Shown here: piece by piece, positions 8,321 through 16,774 of the stretch
Layout of the letters: every line of letters begins with the position of its first letter
Position numbering within the stretch: position 1 is the first letter of the stretch
Assembly (NCBI GenBank): GCA_052388455.1
Contig: JBQTIA010000005.1
Span: 1-64,000, forward strand
Length of the DNA: 64,000 nucleotides
Direction: 5' to 3'
Source: CAZSNH01 sp052388455
GTDB taxonomy: Bacteria; Pseudomonadota; Alphaproteobacteria; Rhizobiales; Hyphomicrobiaceae
Position numbers and translations under genes: made by a program
The notes under the pieces: generated by a model
The model's input: the letters and a program-made list of their open reading frames with translations, nothing else
What the model was told of the DNA's origin: nothing
Databases searched by the model: none

Positions 8321-8480
8321 GGGACTGGGGATTAGGGACTAGGGATTTGGATCGAGGTGCTGCCAACTTGGGAGTGAGGACTTGCGTCCCGTACTTATAT
8401 GGCTGATTTTCTACCACTCATCCCTAATCCCTAGTCCCTAATCCCTAGTCCCTAGTCCCTAATCCCTAGTCCCTAGTCCC
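8321..8480. repeat. Inverted heptamer arrays between aorC and aorD
   Basis: Four G-rich heptamers at 8321-8348 (GGGACTG, GGGATTA, GGGACTA, GGGATTT) face eight C-rich heptamers at 8422-8477 (CCCTAAT and CCCTAGT in mixed order). The two arrays are reverse complements and could form a long stem with a loop of about 75 bases. The C-rich array ends about 13 bases before the aorD start and replaces a normal ribosome site. The unit resembles a telomere-like tandem repeat. Confidence 0.8.
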
Positions 8481-8490
8481 TCGCCCCAAA

Positions 8491-8742
8491 ATGCAAGTCA
8501 CCCTCAAACTCTTCGCCTCGCTCGGAGTCTTCCTGCCGCCGCACGCGGCGAGGAACGAAGCGCCTGTCGAGGTGCCGGAGGGGACCAGCATCCGCAAGCT
8601 GCTCGACGACCATCAGGTGCCGGCGCAGATGTGCCATCTCGTGCTGCTGAATGGCGTGTTCCAGCCTCCAGCGACGCGCGCCAGCGTGCAGCTGAAGCCA
8701 GGCGATGCCGTTGCGGTCTGGCCGCCGGTGGCCGGTGGTTGA
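8491..8742 (+). CDS. aorD: MoaD/ThiS-like sulfur carrier AorD
   Basis: Small beta-grasp protein expected to carry sulfur for the dithiolene of the pyranopterin cofactor, perhaps a dedicated supply for the tungsten enzyme. The 83-aa sequence has the beginning MQVTLKLFASL, the internal segment VLLNGVFQPPATRASVQLKPGDAVAVWPPVAGG, and the C-terminal Gly-Gly that is thiocarboxylated in MoaD and ThiS. No Shine-Dalgarno sequence is visible because the preceding bases are a CCCTAGT repeat. Sulfur-carrier genes of this type are known inside AOR operons. Confidence 0.8.
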   Translation: MQVTLKLFASLGVFLPPHAARNEAPVEVPEGTSIRKLLDDHQVPAQMCHLVLLNGVFQPPATRASVQLKPGDAVAVWPPVAGG

Positions 8743-8784
8743 GCGGGGGCCTGCGGATCGGTCATCTTGCGTCGGGACATCGGC

Positions 8785-9078
8785 ATGAGCAGCACGCGCG
8801 TGGTCGAGAAAATCATGTCAGCCACGGCTGCGGAATTCGGGCAGAGCCTCGGCGTGCTGCTCGGTCGGGCCGCGTCCTGCGACGAGCTTCCGCTGCTCAT
8901 TCCCTTGGGTTCCGTCGGCGTCACCATCCGGCGCGAGCCGCTCGACGGCGTGCTGCTCGGCGGCTTGCTGGCCTTGCCGCGGGCGCGGGTCACGCTGACC
9001 TTCGAAGGAGTAGACGAGGCGGACTGCGCGGCGTTTCTCCGCCGCTTCGACATCGCCTTTCAGCGCGGCGGCGGGTGA
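8785..9078 (+). CDS. Small unknown protein linked to the AOR operon
   Basis: I do not recognise this 97-aa protein. It starts at ATG 8785 (a TTG at 8767 in frame is an alternative), 42 bp after aorD on the same strand. It has no signal peptide or membrane segment and mixes charged and hydrophobic residues, with LGVLLGRAASCDELPLLIPLGSVGVTI in two parts and a C-terminal stretch LTFEGVDEADCAAFLRRFDIAFQ that looks like a compact alpha/beta fold. Its position suggests a role in AOR maturation or regulation; that is inference only. Confidence 0.55.
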   Translation: MSSTRVVEKIMSATAAEFGQSLGVLLGRAASCDELPLLIPLGSVGVTIRREPLDGVLLGGLLALPRARVTLTFEGVDEADCAAFLRRFDIAFQRGGG

Positions 9079-9191
9079 TCCGTTCCGCCCGCCCGGATCC
9101 GCTGTGGCCTTCCCAACACGGGGGCTGATTATTTCACGACAGTGCGGCGACAGCCTGTGATTCGGCACCAGTGTCGGGCTAGATGTTGAAG

Positions 9192-9211
9192 CTGTGTCGA
9201 TTGAGACATAG
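9192..9211. promoter_or_regulatory. Candidate operator, copy 3 (before porin)
   Basis: Arm CTGTGTC, six bases GATTGA, arm GACATAG (6 of 7 complementary). It shares the arm-N6-arm layout of the sites at 2543 and 4291. It is 49 bp before the porin start, a place expected for a promoter-overlapping operator. Confidence 0.5.
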
Positions 9212-9260
9212 CCGTATCGAGTTCGTCCCCAATCCTTCCGACACCACCGAAAGCCTACAC

Positions 9261-10706
9261 ATGATGACGTCCGCCAAGCTCGCTCTCGGCAGCCTCGTGC
9301 TTGCCGCGGCAACACTGTCGACCACCTTCGTCCAGGCCGCCGACCTCGGCGGCAACTGCTGTGCCGATCTCGAAGAGCGGATCGCGGAACTGGAAGCGAC
9401 GACGGTCCGCAAGGGCAACCGGAAGGTCAAGCTGGAGCTTTCCGGCCACCTCAACGAGGCGGTGCTGTTCTGGGACGACGGCCTCGAGGACAACACCTAC
9501 GTCGGCACCAACGACGTGCAGCGCTCGCGCTTCCGCTTCAAGGGCGAAGCCAAGATCGCCGACGACTGGAAGGCCGGCTATCTGCTCGAAATCGGCGTTC
9601 GCGGCAATCGCCTGAGCCGCACCGATGATGGAACTGACGAAGGTGTGGGCGGGCTCGACCTGCGCTACTCCGCCTGGTACATCGACAACAAGCACCTCGG
9701 CCGCGTGTGGATCGGCGAAACCTCGTTCGCCACCGATGCCATCACCGAGCTGAATACCGCCAACCTGACCCACTTCGCGCGTTTCTCGGCGTCCAAGTGG
9801 AACATGTCCAACCGCATCATCATCAATGGCGTGCGCAGTCCCGACCGGCGCTGGCGCGATCTGCTGCCGGCCGACGGGTCGAGCGGCGACAACGTGCCGG
9901 GCGAAGGCGATCGCGGCAGCCTCATTCGCTACGAGACCCCGCGGTGGAAGGGATTCCAGATTCAGACGGCCTGGGGTGAGGACGACGTCTGGGACGTGGC
10001 GCTGCGCTATGCCGGCGAGGTCGGCGGCTTCAAGCTGCTCGGCGGCATCGGCTACGGCCATTACACCGACGACAACTTCAACTTCGGCACGGCCGCCGAC
10101 GAAAGCGTGCGCGGCTGCGCCTCGGCGGATGCCGTCAATGCCGCCTCGGCTAACGATCCGGGTGCCGGCGGCAGCTCCGACCATGACTGCAACACGCTCG
10201 GTCTCTCCGCCTCGGCCATGCACATCGAAAGCGGACTGTTCGTCACCGCCGCCTACGGCATAAAGTCCGACGAGCTGCGCGACGAGATTTTCGCCAACCG
10301 TGCGCCCAACGGGATTACCGGCATCGACGACGAGGACTGGTTCTGGGGCGTGATGGGCGGCCTCGAACGCAAGTTCATCGATCTCGGCAAGACGACGTTC
10401 TACGGCGAGTTCGCGCATTTCGAGGCCGGCGCGCAGATCGGCGATACGGTGGGTGACATCCGCACGTTCAATTCGGTGTTTCCCGATCTCGGACCGGGCT
10501 CGAATTTCTCGCGCGGTTCCGAGGTCGAATACTGGGGCTTCGGCGTCAATCAGCAGATCGAGAAGGCGGCGATGGAGCTGTACATCGGCTATCGCCACCA
10601 CGAAGGTGAGATCACCCTGTCGGACACGACCAACACCGGCGTCGTGCAGCGATTTTCGATCGAGGACATCGACATGATCATGTCGGGAGCCAAGATCAGC
10701 TTCTGA
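9261..10706 (+). CDS. Outer-membrane porin, alphaproteobacterial type
   Basis: Probable beta-barrel porin. The 481-aa protein begins with a Sec signal peptide cleaved near VQA-ADL, followed by a short coiled-coil-like LEERIAELEATTVRK. Then come many amphipathic strands such as VKLELSGHLNEAVLFWDD, YVGTNDVQRSRFRFKGEAKI and AGYLLEIGVRG. The last residue is phenylalanine, as barrel-assembly signals require. I start at ATG 9261 because the signal peptide begins there. It lies between the AOR operon and a ModE-type regulator and has a copy of the shared palindrome upstream, so passage of tungstate or molybdate is an attractive but untested role. Confidence 0.75.
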   Translation: MMTSAKLALGSLVLAAATLSTTFVQAADLGGNCCADLEERIAELEATTVRKGNRKVKLELSGHLNEAVLFWDDGLEDNTYVGTNDVQRSRFRFKGEAKIADDWKAGYLLEIGVRGNRLSRTDDGTDEGVGGLDLRYSAWYIDNKHLGRVWIGETSFATDAITELNTANLTHFARFSASKWNMSNRIIINGVRSPDRRWRDLLPADGSSGDNVPGEGDRGSLIRYETPRWKGFQIQTAWGEDDVWDVALRYAGEVGGFKLLGGIGYGHYTDDNFNFGTAADESVRGCASADAVNAASANDPGAGGSSDHDCNTLGLSASAMHIESGLFVTAAYGIKSDELRDEIFANRAPNGITGIDDEDWFWGVMGGLERKFIDLGKTTFYGEFAHFEAGAQIGDTVGDIRTFNSVFPDLGPGSNFSRGSEVEYWGFGVNQQIEKAAMELYIGYRHHEGEITLSDTTNTGVVQRFSIEDIDMIMSGAKISF

Positions 10707-10833
10707 ACGGCGCGCGGCAGCAGGGTTTTTGCAGGCCCCGCGGCGACGGTCCTGCGATCGACGAGACTGTATCGGTGGAAAGGGTATGCTAAGGCTTCTC
10801 GATCTTCTCCTTTGAAGTCCCGGGAGCTGAACC

Positions 10834-11298
10834 GTGTCCGAGCCGACCCTTCCCCAGGCCCTCCCCCGCAGCGCTGCTCGATCACGCGAAACTGCAGCCG
10901 CACCGCGCAAGCGGGCGGCGCCGCGGGGCACCAAAGGCCAGCCGAAGCTAAAAATTCAGATCGACTTTCCGGGTGGCGCCCGGCTCGGTCCCGGCAAGGT
11001 CGCGCTGCTGGAAGCCATCGACCGCGAGGGTTCGCTCAGCCGCGCCGCCGAGAACCTGGGCATTTCCTACCGGCGGGCCTGGCTGTTCATGCAGCAGATC
11101 AATCAGGCGTTCGACGAGGTGGCTGTCGCCACGCCCGAGCACGGGCACGGTGGCGGGCCGGCCCGCATCACGCCCTTCGGGCGCGAGCTGATCCGCCACT
11201 ATCGGACCATGGAGCAGGAGGCGGTGCGCGTCGGCGAGCAGATCATGCTCTGGCTCGATCGCCATCGGACCGATCGGGGTCCGTCCGACAAGGCGTGA
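10834..11298 (+). CDS. ModE-type HTH regulator without molybdate-binding domain
   Basis: Winged-helix regulator related to the N-terminal half of ModE. The 154-aa protein has about 40 basic, disordered residues, then LKIQIDFPGGARLGPGKVALLEAIDREGSLSRAAENLGISYRRAWLF split over the HTH; GARLGPGKVALLEAI is the ModE hallmark. No C-terminal TOBE (MopI-like) domain follows, so oxyanion sensing is not explained by the sequence. Such single-domain members are known, and TunR controls tungstate genes in Desulfovibrio. The start is GTG 10834 with GGGAG 7 bases before it. Placed beside tup and aor genes, it is the obvious candidate reader of the repeated palindrome. Confidence 0.78.
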   Translation: MSEPTLPQALPRSAARSRETAAAPRKRAAPRGTKGQPKLKIQIDFPGGARLGPGKVALLEAIDREGSLSRAAENLGISYRRAWLFMQQINQAFDEVAVATPEHGHGGGPARITPFGRELIRHYRTMEQEAVRVGEQIMLWLDRHRTDRGPSDKA

Positions 11299-11553
11299 GG
11301 TCGTTCCGCCCCGCGCAGTCGGCCGATCATTCGGTTGCATCTCGTTGATGATCTTAGACGAAGGGCCGGATACTGGCTGCATAGCTGCTGGCTTGGAATG
11401 CCGGTGCAGCTTGTCTATAGTGCTCGCGGGCAAGGCCACTGGGGGTGGCCGCAGCAAGCGGTCGATAATAGGCGCGGCGCCGGGCCGAAGCCGGCCAATG
11501 CCCTGACAATCAGGTCCCGTGGCGGGGGTACAAGGACTGGGAGCGTCTTTACG

Positions 11554-13395
11554 ATGCGATGCAATCCGTGGCGCTGGTTGTGGGGTCTGATCCCCATCGC
11601 CATGCTGAGCTGGATCACGTTCAACTGGGAACGCGGCAACATCGAAGCCGATCTGGCGACGCGGACCCGGGAGGCTCTGTCCCGCAACGGCCTGGACTGG
11701 GCCGTCACCACGTTCTCCGGGCGTGACGTGATATTGCGCGGGCAGGCGACGGAAGAGGATCAGCCCAAGGCGGCACTCGAAAGCGTTCGCAAGGTGTGGG
11801 GTGTCCGCATCGTCGAGCCGCGCACCGATCTGGTGCCGAAGGCTTCCGTGTTCACCTGGCTCGCCACGTTGAACGGCGGCAAGCTGGTGCTCTCCGGACT
11901 CGTGCCGAGCGAGCAGGCGCGGGCATCGCTGCTCTCGGTTGCCAGGGCGAATTTCCCCAAGCTCCAGATCGAGGATGCCATGCGCCTCGCGCGCGGCGGG
12001 CCGGGGACCGACGTCTGGCTTTCCGGTGCAGGCTTCGGACTGAAGCAGCTTTCGCACCTCAAGCGCGGAACCGCCGGCCTCACAGACGCGTCGCTCGCGC
12101 TTGAAGGCGAAGCGCTCGACAATGCGGCGTTCAAATCGGTCAGGACCGCGCTCGGCAAGCTGCCGGCCAAGATCAAGCTATCCTCCGACGGCGTCATGCC
12201 GGCGGTCGCCTCGCCGTTCGGCTGGTCGGCAAAAAGGGTGCACGACAAGCTGGTGATCGCCGGACACGTTTCGGACGAGGAGGCTCGCGAAAACCTCTTT
12301 GCCCTGGCGAAGAGCAAGTTCGGATCGATTGCCATCGTCGACCGGATGGAAGTGGCGGGCGGCGCACCGGACGGCTGGGCCAAGGCGGCATCTGTCGCGC
12401 TCGAACAATTGGCGCGGCTTGCGGAAGGTTCTGCCGAGACCAGCGGGCCTGCCTTCAAGATCGCCGGTGAAGCCGCCGACGAGGCGACTGCGCTGGCCAT
12501 CCGCAAGTCGCTCGGAGGGCAAATCCCGGCCACGTTCCAGGTCAGTGATGCGATCAAGTTCCCCGAGCCACCGCCACCCGCCGAGGAACCCGCGGCTGTC
12601 GAACCACCTCCGGCCGCAGCCATCGAGCCGCCTCCGGCAGCGTCCGACGAGCCGCCTCCGGCAGCGTTCGACGAGCCGCCTCCGGCAGCAGCCGTCGATT
12701 ACGACGCGCTGTGGCGGGAGGCCGAGGCGCGATGGGAAAAGATGGAGTCGGAGCGCCCGCAGACGGCCACACCCGCAGATGACGGCGAAGCGTGGTGGCT
12801 GATCGCGCAGCGCGATTTGGCGACGCGACAGGCGGCACTCGAAGCAGAATTGGTGGCCGCCGAGGAGCGTCGCAGGGCAGACGAGCGGGCTGCCGAGGAA
12901 GCTGCGCGCAAGGCGGCGGTGGCTGCCGAGGAAGCTCGTGCGGCCAAGGAGATTGAAGCCCGACGTGCCGCAGAGGCGGCGGAGGCCGCGGCACGCAAGA
13001 CGGTCGACCCTGTGCGCAAGGCCGAGGCCGACAAGTGTCAGGTGCTGCTCAGCGCCGCCGTCAAGAAGGGCAACATCCTGTTCAAGTTCGCGAGTGCCGA
13101 TCTCGATTCCAAGAGCACGCCGACTCTGAACGAACTGGCCAAGATCGCCGCCGCCTGTCCGAAGGCGCGCATCGAGATCGAGGGCCATACGGATACCACG
13201 GGCGACGAGTCCTCGAACAAGGAGCTGTCGCAGAAGCGGGCCCAGGCCATCGTCACCTATCTGGCGAATGCGGGTATCGACACCGCCCGCATGACTGCGG
13301 CCGGGTACGGAGAGTCGCGGCCCGTGGCTCCCAACACCACGCCTGAAAACATGGCCAAGAACCGACGCATCGAGTTCTCGGTCGTTCCGAACTGA
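11554..13395 (+). CDS. BON-like/OmpA-C domain envelope protein
   Basis: Probable peptidoglycan-tethering envelope protein. The 613-aa protein has an N-terminal membrane anchor (WRWLWGLIPIAMLSWITF, residues about 4-21), then several BON-like repeats recognisable by the pattern VxVxGxVxxxxARxxL. A proline-rich linker with EPPPAA repeats lies near residues 345-390, followed by an Ala/Glu/Arg-rich coiled coil. The C-terminal OmpA domain (about 495-613) has IEIEGHTDTTGDESSNKELSQKRA in its peptidoglycan-binding core and ends NRRIEFSVV. The start at 11554 precedes the membrane anchor; the open frame upstream is unlike protein. The 31-aa gene at 13428 and the HhH protein at 13629 follow on the same strand. 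Confidence 0.8.
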   Translation: MRCNPWRWLWGLIPIAMLSWITFNWERGNIEADLATRTREALSRNGLDWAVTTFSGRDVILRGQATEEDQPKAALESVRKVWGVRIVEPRTDLVPKASVFTWLATLNGGKLVLSGLVPSEQARASLLSVARANFPKLQIEDAMRLARGGPGTDVWLSGAGFGLKQLSHLKRGTAGLTDASLALEGEALDNAAFKSVRTALGKLPAKIKLSSDGVMPAVASPFGWSAKRVHDKLVIAGHVSDEEARENLFALAKSKFGSIAIVDRMEVAGGAPDGWAKAASVALEQLARLAEGSAETSGPAFKIAGEAADEATALAIRKSLGGQIPATFQVSDAIKFPEPPPPAEEPAAVEPPPAAAIEPPPAASDEPPPAAFDEPPPAAAVDYDALWREAEARWEKMESERPQTATPADDGEAWWLIAQRDLATRQAALEAELVAAEERRRADERAAEEAARKAAVAAEEARAAKEIEARRAAEAAEAAARKTVDPVRKAEADKCQVLLSAAVKKGNILFKFASADLDSKSTPTLNELAKIAAACPKARIEIEGHTDTTGDESSNKELSQKRAQAIVTYLANAGIDTARMTAAGYGESRPVAPNTTPENMAKNRRIEFSVVPN

Positions 13396-13427
13396 CGCGC
13401 GGCCGCACGGCGAAAGGCTATTCGACC

Positions 13428-13523
13428 ATGGACTACCTTTTCATGAAGCTGATCTGGTACGTGCTCTTCGCTTTTGCGATGGGGCTCTTCGTCGGCTGGG
13501 TATCGTGCGGATCCGAGGACTGA
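13428..13523 (+). CDS. 31-aa single-pass membrane microprotein
   Basis: Short frame of 31 codons: it begins MDYLFMKLIWYVLFAFAMG and ends WVSCGSED, a single hydrophobic helix with charged ends. It lies 32 bp after the OmpA-like gene and 105 bp before the HhH protein, on the same strand. Codon choice fits the neighbours. The membrane start of the HhH protein downstream is similarly arranged, so the two may interact. Function unknown; called because of composition, start context and position. Confidence 0.5.
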   Translation: MDYLFMKLIWYVLFAFAMGLFVGWVSCGSED

Positions 13524-13628
13524 ACGTGGCTGTCGCACCGGTGAAGACACACCGGAGCGAGGCCGGCATCGCAGTTGTTTGGCGGCGGGTCCAGACGGTG
13601 GACCGTATGCTGCCCGGGAGAGAGTAGT

Positions 13629-15503
13629 ATGACGACGTTGCTTTGGCAGACCTTCCTGGTTCTGCTCGGTTCGTTTTTCACGGGCTGTGCGGTGGCCTGC
13701 CTTTTCCGCCGCCTTTTTACGGCCGACACACGCAGGGCCGACGCCGCCTTGGCGACTGCCGCGGCTTCCGCCCGCACGGCACCCGCTCCCGTCGTGCCAG
13801 CACGGCCAGCCGTCGCACCCGCGCCCTCGAAGCCGCTGGAGACCACGCGCTTCGAGCGCGCGCTGAGCGGCGATGCCGCGACCGGTGCCGCATCTCAGCA
13901 GGCGCCGACGAGAACCGCACCGGGTCCGGTCGTGGAAGTGAGCGCACCGCCGCCGAAGCTGACACCTCCCACTCCGGCCGCACAGCCTCTGGCGACCGCG
14001 CAGCCGGCTCCACTCCGCCCGGCCCCCGCGCCCTCACCCGCTGCGGCTCCGGCCGCCGCCTCGCCGCGTCTCGAACCCACCGTCACACCACTGCGACCCG
14101 TGCCGCCACCAGCGACCGCAACGCCGAGCGCCGCTCCGATCCCGGCGGCTCCTCCCTCGGCGACCGCTGCCGCTGCCAGCTTGGCGACCGCCGCAGCAGC
14201 CGCAGCCGCTGCTGCGGCTGCGCGACCGTCGGCGCCGCCTCCAGCGGCTCCGGTGCCTGCGGCCCCAGCCAGTGTCGGCACTCCGGCCACCGCCGCTACG
14301 GCCGCCGCGACGGGGCCGGCTGACGACCTGACCCGCATCCGCGCCATCGACAAGGACATGGAAGCCCGGCTCAACCGGCTGGGTGTGCGCCGCTTCTCCG
14401 ACATCGCGTGGTGGACAGCCGGCGATGTCAATCGCATGTCGCAGTCGCTCGGTTTCAAGGGCCGGATCGAACAAGAGAATTGGATCGAGCAGGCTCAGAT
14501 CCTGGCCAAGGGCGGCGAGACCGACTATTCCCGCCGCCGGTCGATGGCCGCGAGTGTGGCAACGACAACGGCATCGCCGGCTGCTGCGGCTTCCTCGCCC
14601 GCGACGGCCAAATCTGCGGCGAGTGACGGTGGCGCGGTTCCCTTCGGCGTTGCTCCGCGCAGCCTGGCCGCAGAAGCGGCTTCTGCTGCTGCAGCGGCTG
14701 CCCTGTCGGCTGCCGCTTCCAGCCGCTCAGCAGCATCGCCGGCCGCGCCCGAAAAGGCTTCGGCACCGGTTACACCTGCGACCGCTCCCGCTTTAGCTGC
14801 CACCCAAGCTCCGGCTTCGCCCTCCCTGGCCCAACAAACTCCGGGCGCGGGGGACCGACTGCACCGCATTCTCGGAATCAATGCGGAAGCCGAGCGCCTG
14901 CTGGTCGCCAACGGCGTGACGCGGTTCACGCAGATCGCCGCGTGGACTCCCGCCGACGTCGATCGCTTCGACCTGCTGATCGGACGGCCTGGCCGCATCG
15001 CCCGCGAAAACTGGATCGAGCAGGCGAAGGTGCTCGCGCGCTCGGCCGACGACACCGGCAATCTGTCGTCGATCCGAGCAGCCGACGCCGTCCGCGAGCC
15101 ATCGTCATCCGCCGCCGCGCCGGCGAGTTCTGCGCGGGGCGACGTGAGCCAGCTTCGATCCGTGCGGTCGGAAGCGCTGCGCAGCGGCGTGACGAGCGAG
15201 CCCACGGCGCGGGCCGGCGGACTGACCCGGCCCATCGGCGGCTTCGAGGATCTGAAGCGCATCCGTGGCGTCGGCGTGCTGATCGAGAAGAAGCTCAACT
15301 CACTCGGCATCGCGAGCTATGAGCAGATCGCCAACTGGACCGGGGCGGACATCGACCGCATCAGCCACATTCTCGACTTCAAGGGTCGCATCGAACGCGA
15401 GAACTGGGTCGAGCAGGCGCGCATTCTGGCCGCCGGCGGTCACACCGAGTTCTCCCGCCGCGTGGACCGGGGCGATGTCGACAGCAGCAAGCCGAGCCGC
15501 TGA
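13629..15503 (+). CDS. Membrane-anchored protein with three H3TH (COG3743-like) repeats
   Basis: The 624-aa protein starts with a membrane helix (LLWQTFLVLLGSFFTGCAVACLF). Long Ala/Pro-rich linkers then separate three copies of a helix-hairpin-helix-like module at about residues 232-305, 409-474 and 540-614. Each copy reads like LTRIRAIDKDMEARLNRLGV, then FSDIAWWTAGDVNRMSQ, then GRIEQENWIEQAQILA. The module resembles the predicted flap-endonuclease-like H3TH domain of COG3743, usually present once. A nuclease active site is not evident, so DNA binding or a structural role is more likely. Start ATG 13629 follows a GGGAG site. Confidence 0.7.
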   Translation: MTTLLWQTFLVLLGSFFTGCAVACLFRRLFTADTRRADAALATAAASARTAPAPVVPARPAVAPAPSKPLETTRFERALSGDAATGAASQQAPTRTAPGPVVEVSAPPPKLTPPTPAAQPLATAQPAPLRPAPAPSPAAAPAAASPRLEPTVTPLRPVPPPATATPSAAPIPAAPPSATAAAASLATAAAAAAAAAAARPSAPPPAAPVPAAPASVGTPATAATAAATGPADDLTRIRAIDKDMEARLNRLGVRRFSDIAWWTAGDVNRMSQSLGFKGRIEQENWIEQAQILAKGGETDYSRRRSMAASVATTTASPAAAASSPATAKSAASDGGAVPFGVAPRSLAAEAASAAAAAALSAAASSRSAASPAAPEKASAPVTPATAPALAATQAPASPSLAQQTPGAGDRLHRILGINAEAERLLVANGVTRFTQIAAWTPADVDRFDLLIGRPGRIARENWIEQAKVLARSADDTGNLSSIRAADAVREPSSSAAAPASSARGDVSQLRSVRSEALRSGVTSEPTARAGGLTRPIGGFEDLKRIRGVGVLIEKKLNSLGIASYEQIANWTGADIDRISHILDFKGRIERENWVEQARILAAGGHTEFSRRVDRGDVDSSKPSR

Positions 15504-15531
15504 GTGGTTCTCTCGCTCTCGATGCGGGCGG

Positions 15532-16638
15532 CTACAGCCAGCCGGCCAGTTCGCGGCGTGCGATGGCCTCGATCACGTCGACGCCGTCGCTCGAATCGTT
15601 GAGAGCCGGCAGGTAGGCGAACTTCTCGCCCCCTGCCGCCTCGAAGATGTGCCGGTTCTCGCCGTCCAGCTCTTCCAGCGTTTCGAGGCAGTCGGCCGAG
15701 AAGCCCGGCGCCACCAGCGCCAGCCGCTTTACACCTTCCCTGGCCAGACGCTCCACCGTCATGTCGGTATAGGGCTGCAGCCAGGGGTCGTTGCCGAAGC
15801 GCGATTGAAACGTCGTCAGCCAGCGCTCGGCTGAAAGTCCGAGCCGCTCGCGCAGCAGGCGCGACGTCTTCTGGCAATGGCAGTGGTAGGGGTCTCCCGC
15901 ATCGAAATACTTCTGCGGCATCCCGTGGAAGGTGGCGATGATCCGCTCCGGCTCGAAATCGAGATTGGCCAGATTGGCCTCGATCGAGCGCGCCAGCCGG
16001 TCGATATAGACGGGGTCGTCGTGGTAGGCCGGGGCGACGCGCACGGCAGGCTGCCAGCGCAGGCTCATCAGCGCACGGAACGCCTGGTCGCAGGCGGTGG
16101 CTGTGGTGGCGGCGGCGTACTGGGGATAGAGCGGCACCAGCAGGATGCGCTCGCAGCCCTGCTCCTGCAGTGCGCGGATGCGGGCCTCCGTCGACGGATT
16201 GGCGTAGCGCATGGCCCAGTCGACGACGATGCGGGAATTGTCCCGCTGCAGGCGCTCGGCGAGCTTCTCGGCCTGCGCGCGCGTGATGGTCTTCAGCGGA
16301 CCTTCGTCGCGCTCGTTGTTCCAGATCGTCGCGTAGTCACGGCCCTTGCGGCCCGGGCGTACCGTCAGGATGATCAGGTTGAGGATCGGCCACCACTTCC
16401 ACTTCGGCTCCTCGATGACGCGGGCGTCGGAGAGGAATTCCTTGAGATAGCGCCGCATCGGCCAGTAGCCGGTGCCGTCTGGCGTGCCGAGATTGAGCAG
16501 CAGCACGCCAATCCGCCCGTGTGCTACGGCCGGATGGTCCTCCGGCCAAGACGCGGATTGTGTTCGGAACGCGGAGCTGCGGATGATCTTGTTCAAGGCG
16601 CGGGGCTTTCTCGTGTCAGCGAACGGCGCAGTCACCAT
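15532..16638 (-). CDS. hemH: Ferrochelatase
   Basis: Inserts ferrous iron into protoporphyrin IX, the last step of heme synthesis. The 368-aa protein has the opening GVLLLNLGTPDG, the central SxHGxP-type motif as FHGMPQKYFDAGDPYHCHCQKT, the FQSRFGNDPWLQPYT segment, and VAPGFSADCLETLEEL near the C-terminus. These are all standard. The N-terminal extension of about 40 residues before GRIGVLLLN may be partly untranslated. The gene ends convergently 28 bp after the HhH protein stop. Membrane-associated cytoplasmic enzyme. Confidence 0.93.
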   Translation of the reverse strand: MVTAPFADTRKPRALNKIIRSSAFRTQSASWPEDHPAVAHGRIGVLLLNLGTPDGTGYWPMRRYLKEFLSDARVIEEPKWKWWPILNLIILTVRPGRKGRDYATIWNNERDEGPLKTITRAQAEKLAERLQRDNSRIVVDWAMRYANPSTEARIRALQEQGCERILLVPLYPQYAAATTATACDQAFRALMSLRWQPAVRVAPAYHDDPVYIDRLARSIEANLANLDFEPERIIATFHGMPQKYFDAGDPYHCHCQKTSRLLRERLGLSAERWLTTFQSRFGNDPWLQPYTDMTVERLAREGVKRLALVAPGFSADCLETLEELDGENRHIFEAAGGEKFAYLPALNDSSDGVDVIEAIARRELAGWL

Positions 16639-16774
16639 AGCGGATCAGTGGCGGCAGCGCGACGGGCGCGGGCACGAGGCCGCGCACGGACGGCGCGGGT
16701 GTAGCGACGTCAGGGGAGTCAGCAATTGGAGCACTTGCATTCCGTCGACGCTGAGGGTCGTACGGCCTGCTCTT

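Noticed and set aside
9255..10934. Long minus-strand frame opposite the porin
   Set aside because: Antisense shadow; no signal, domain or ribosome site.
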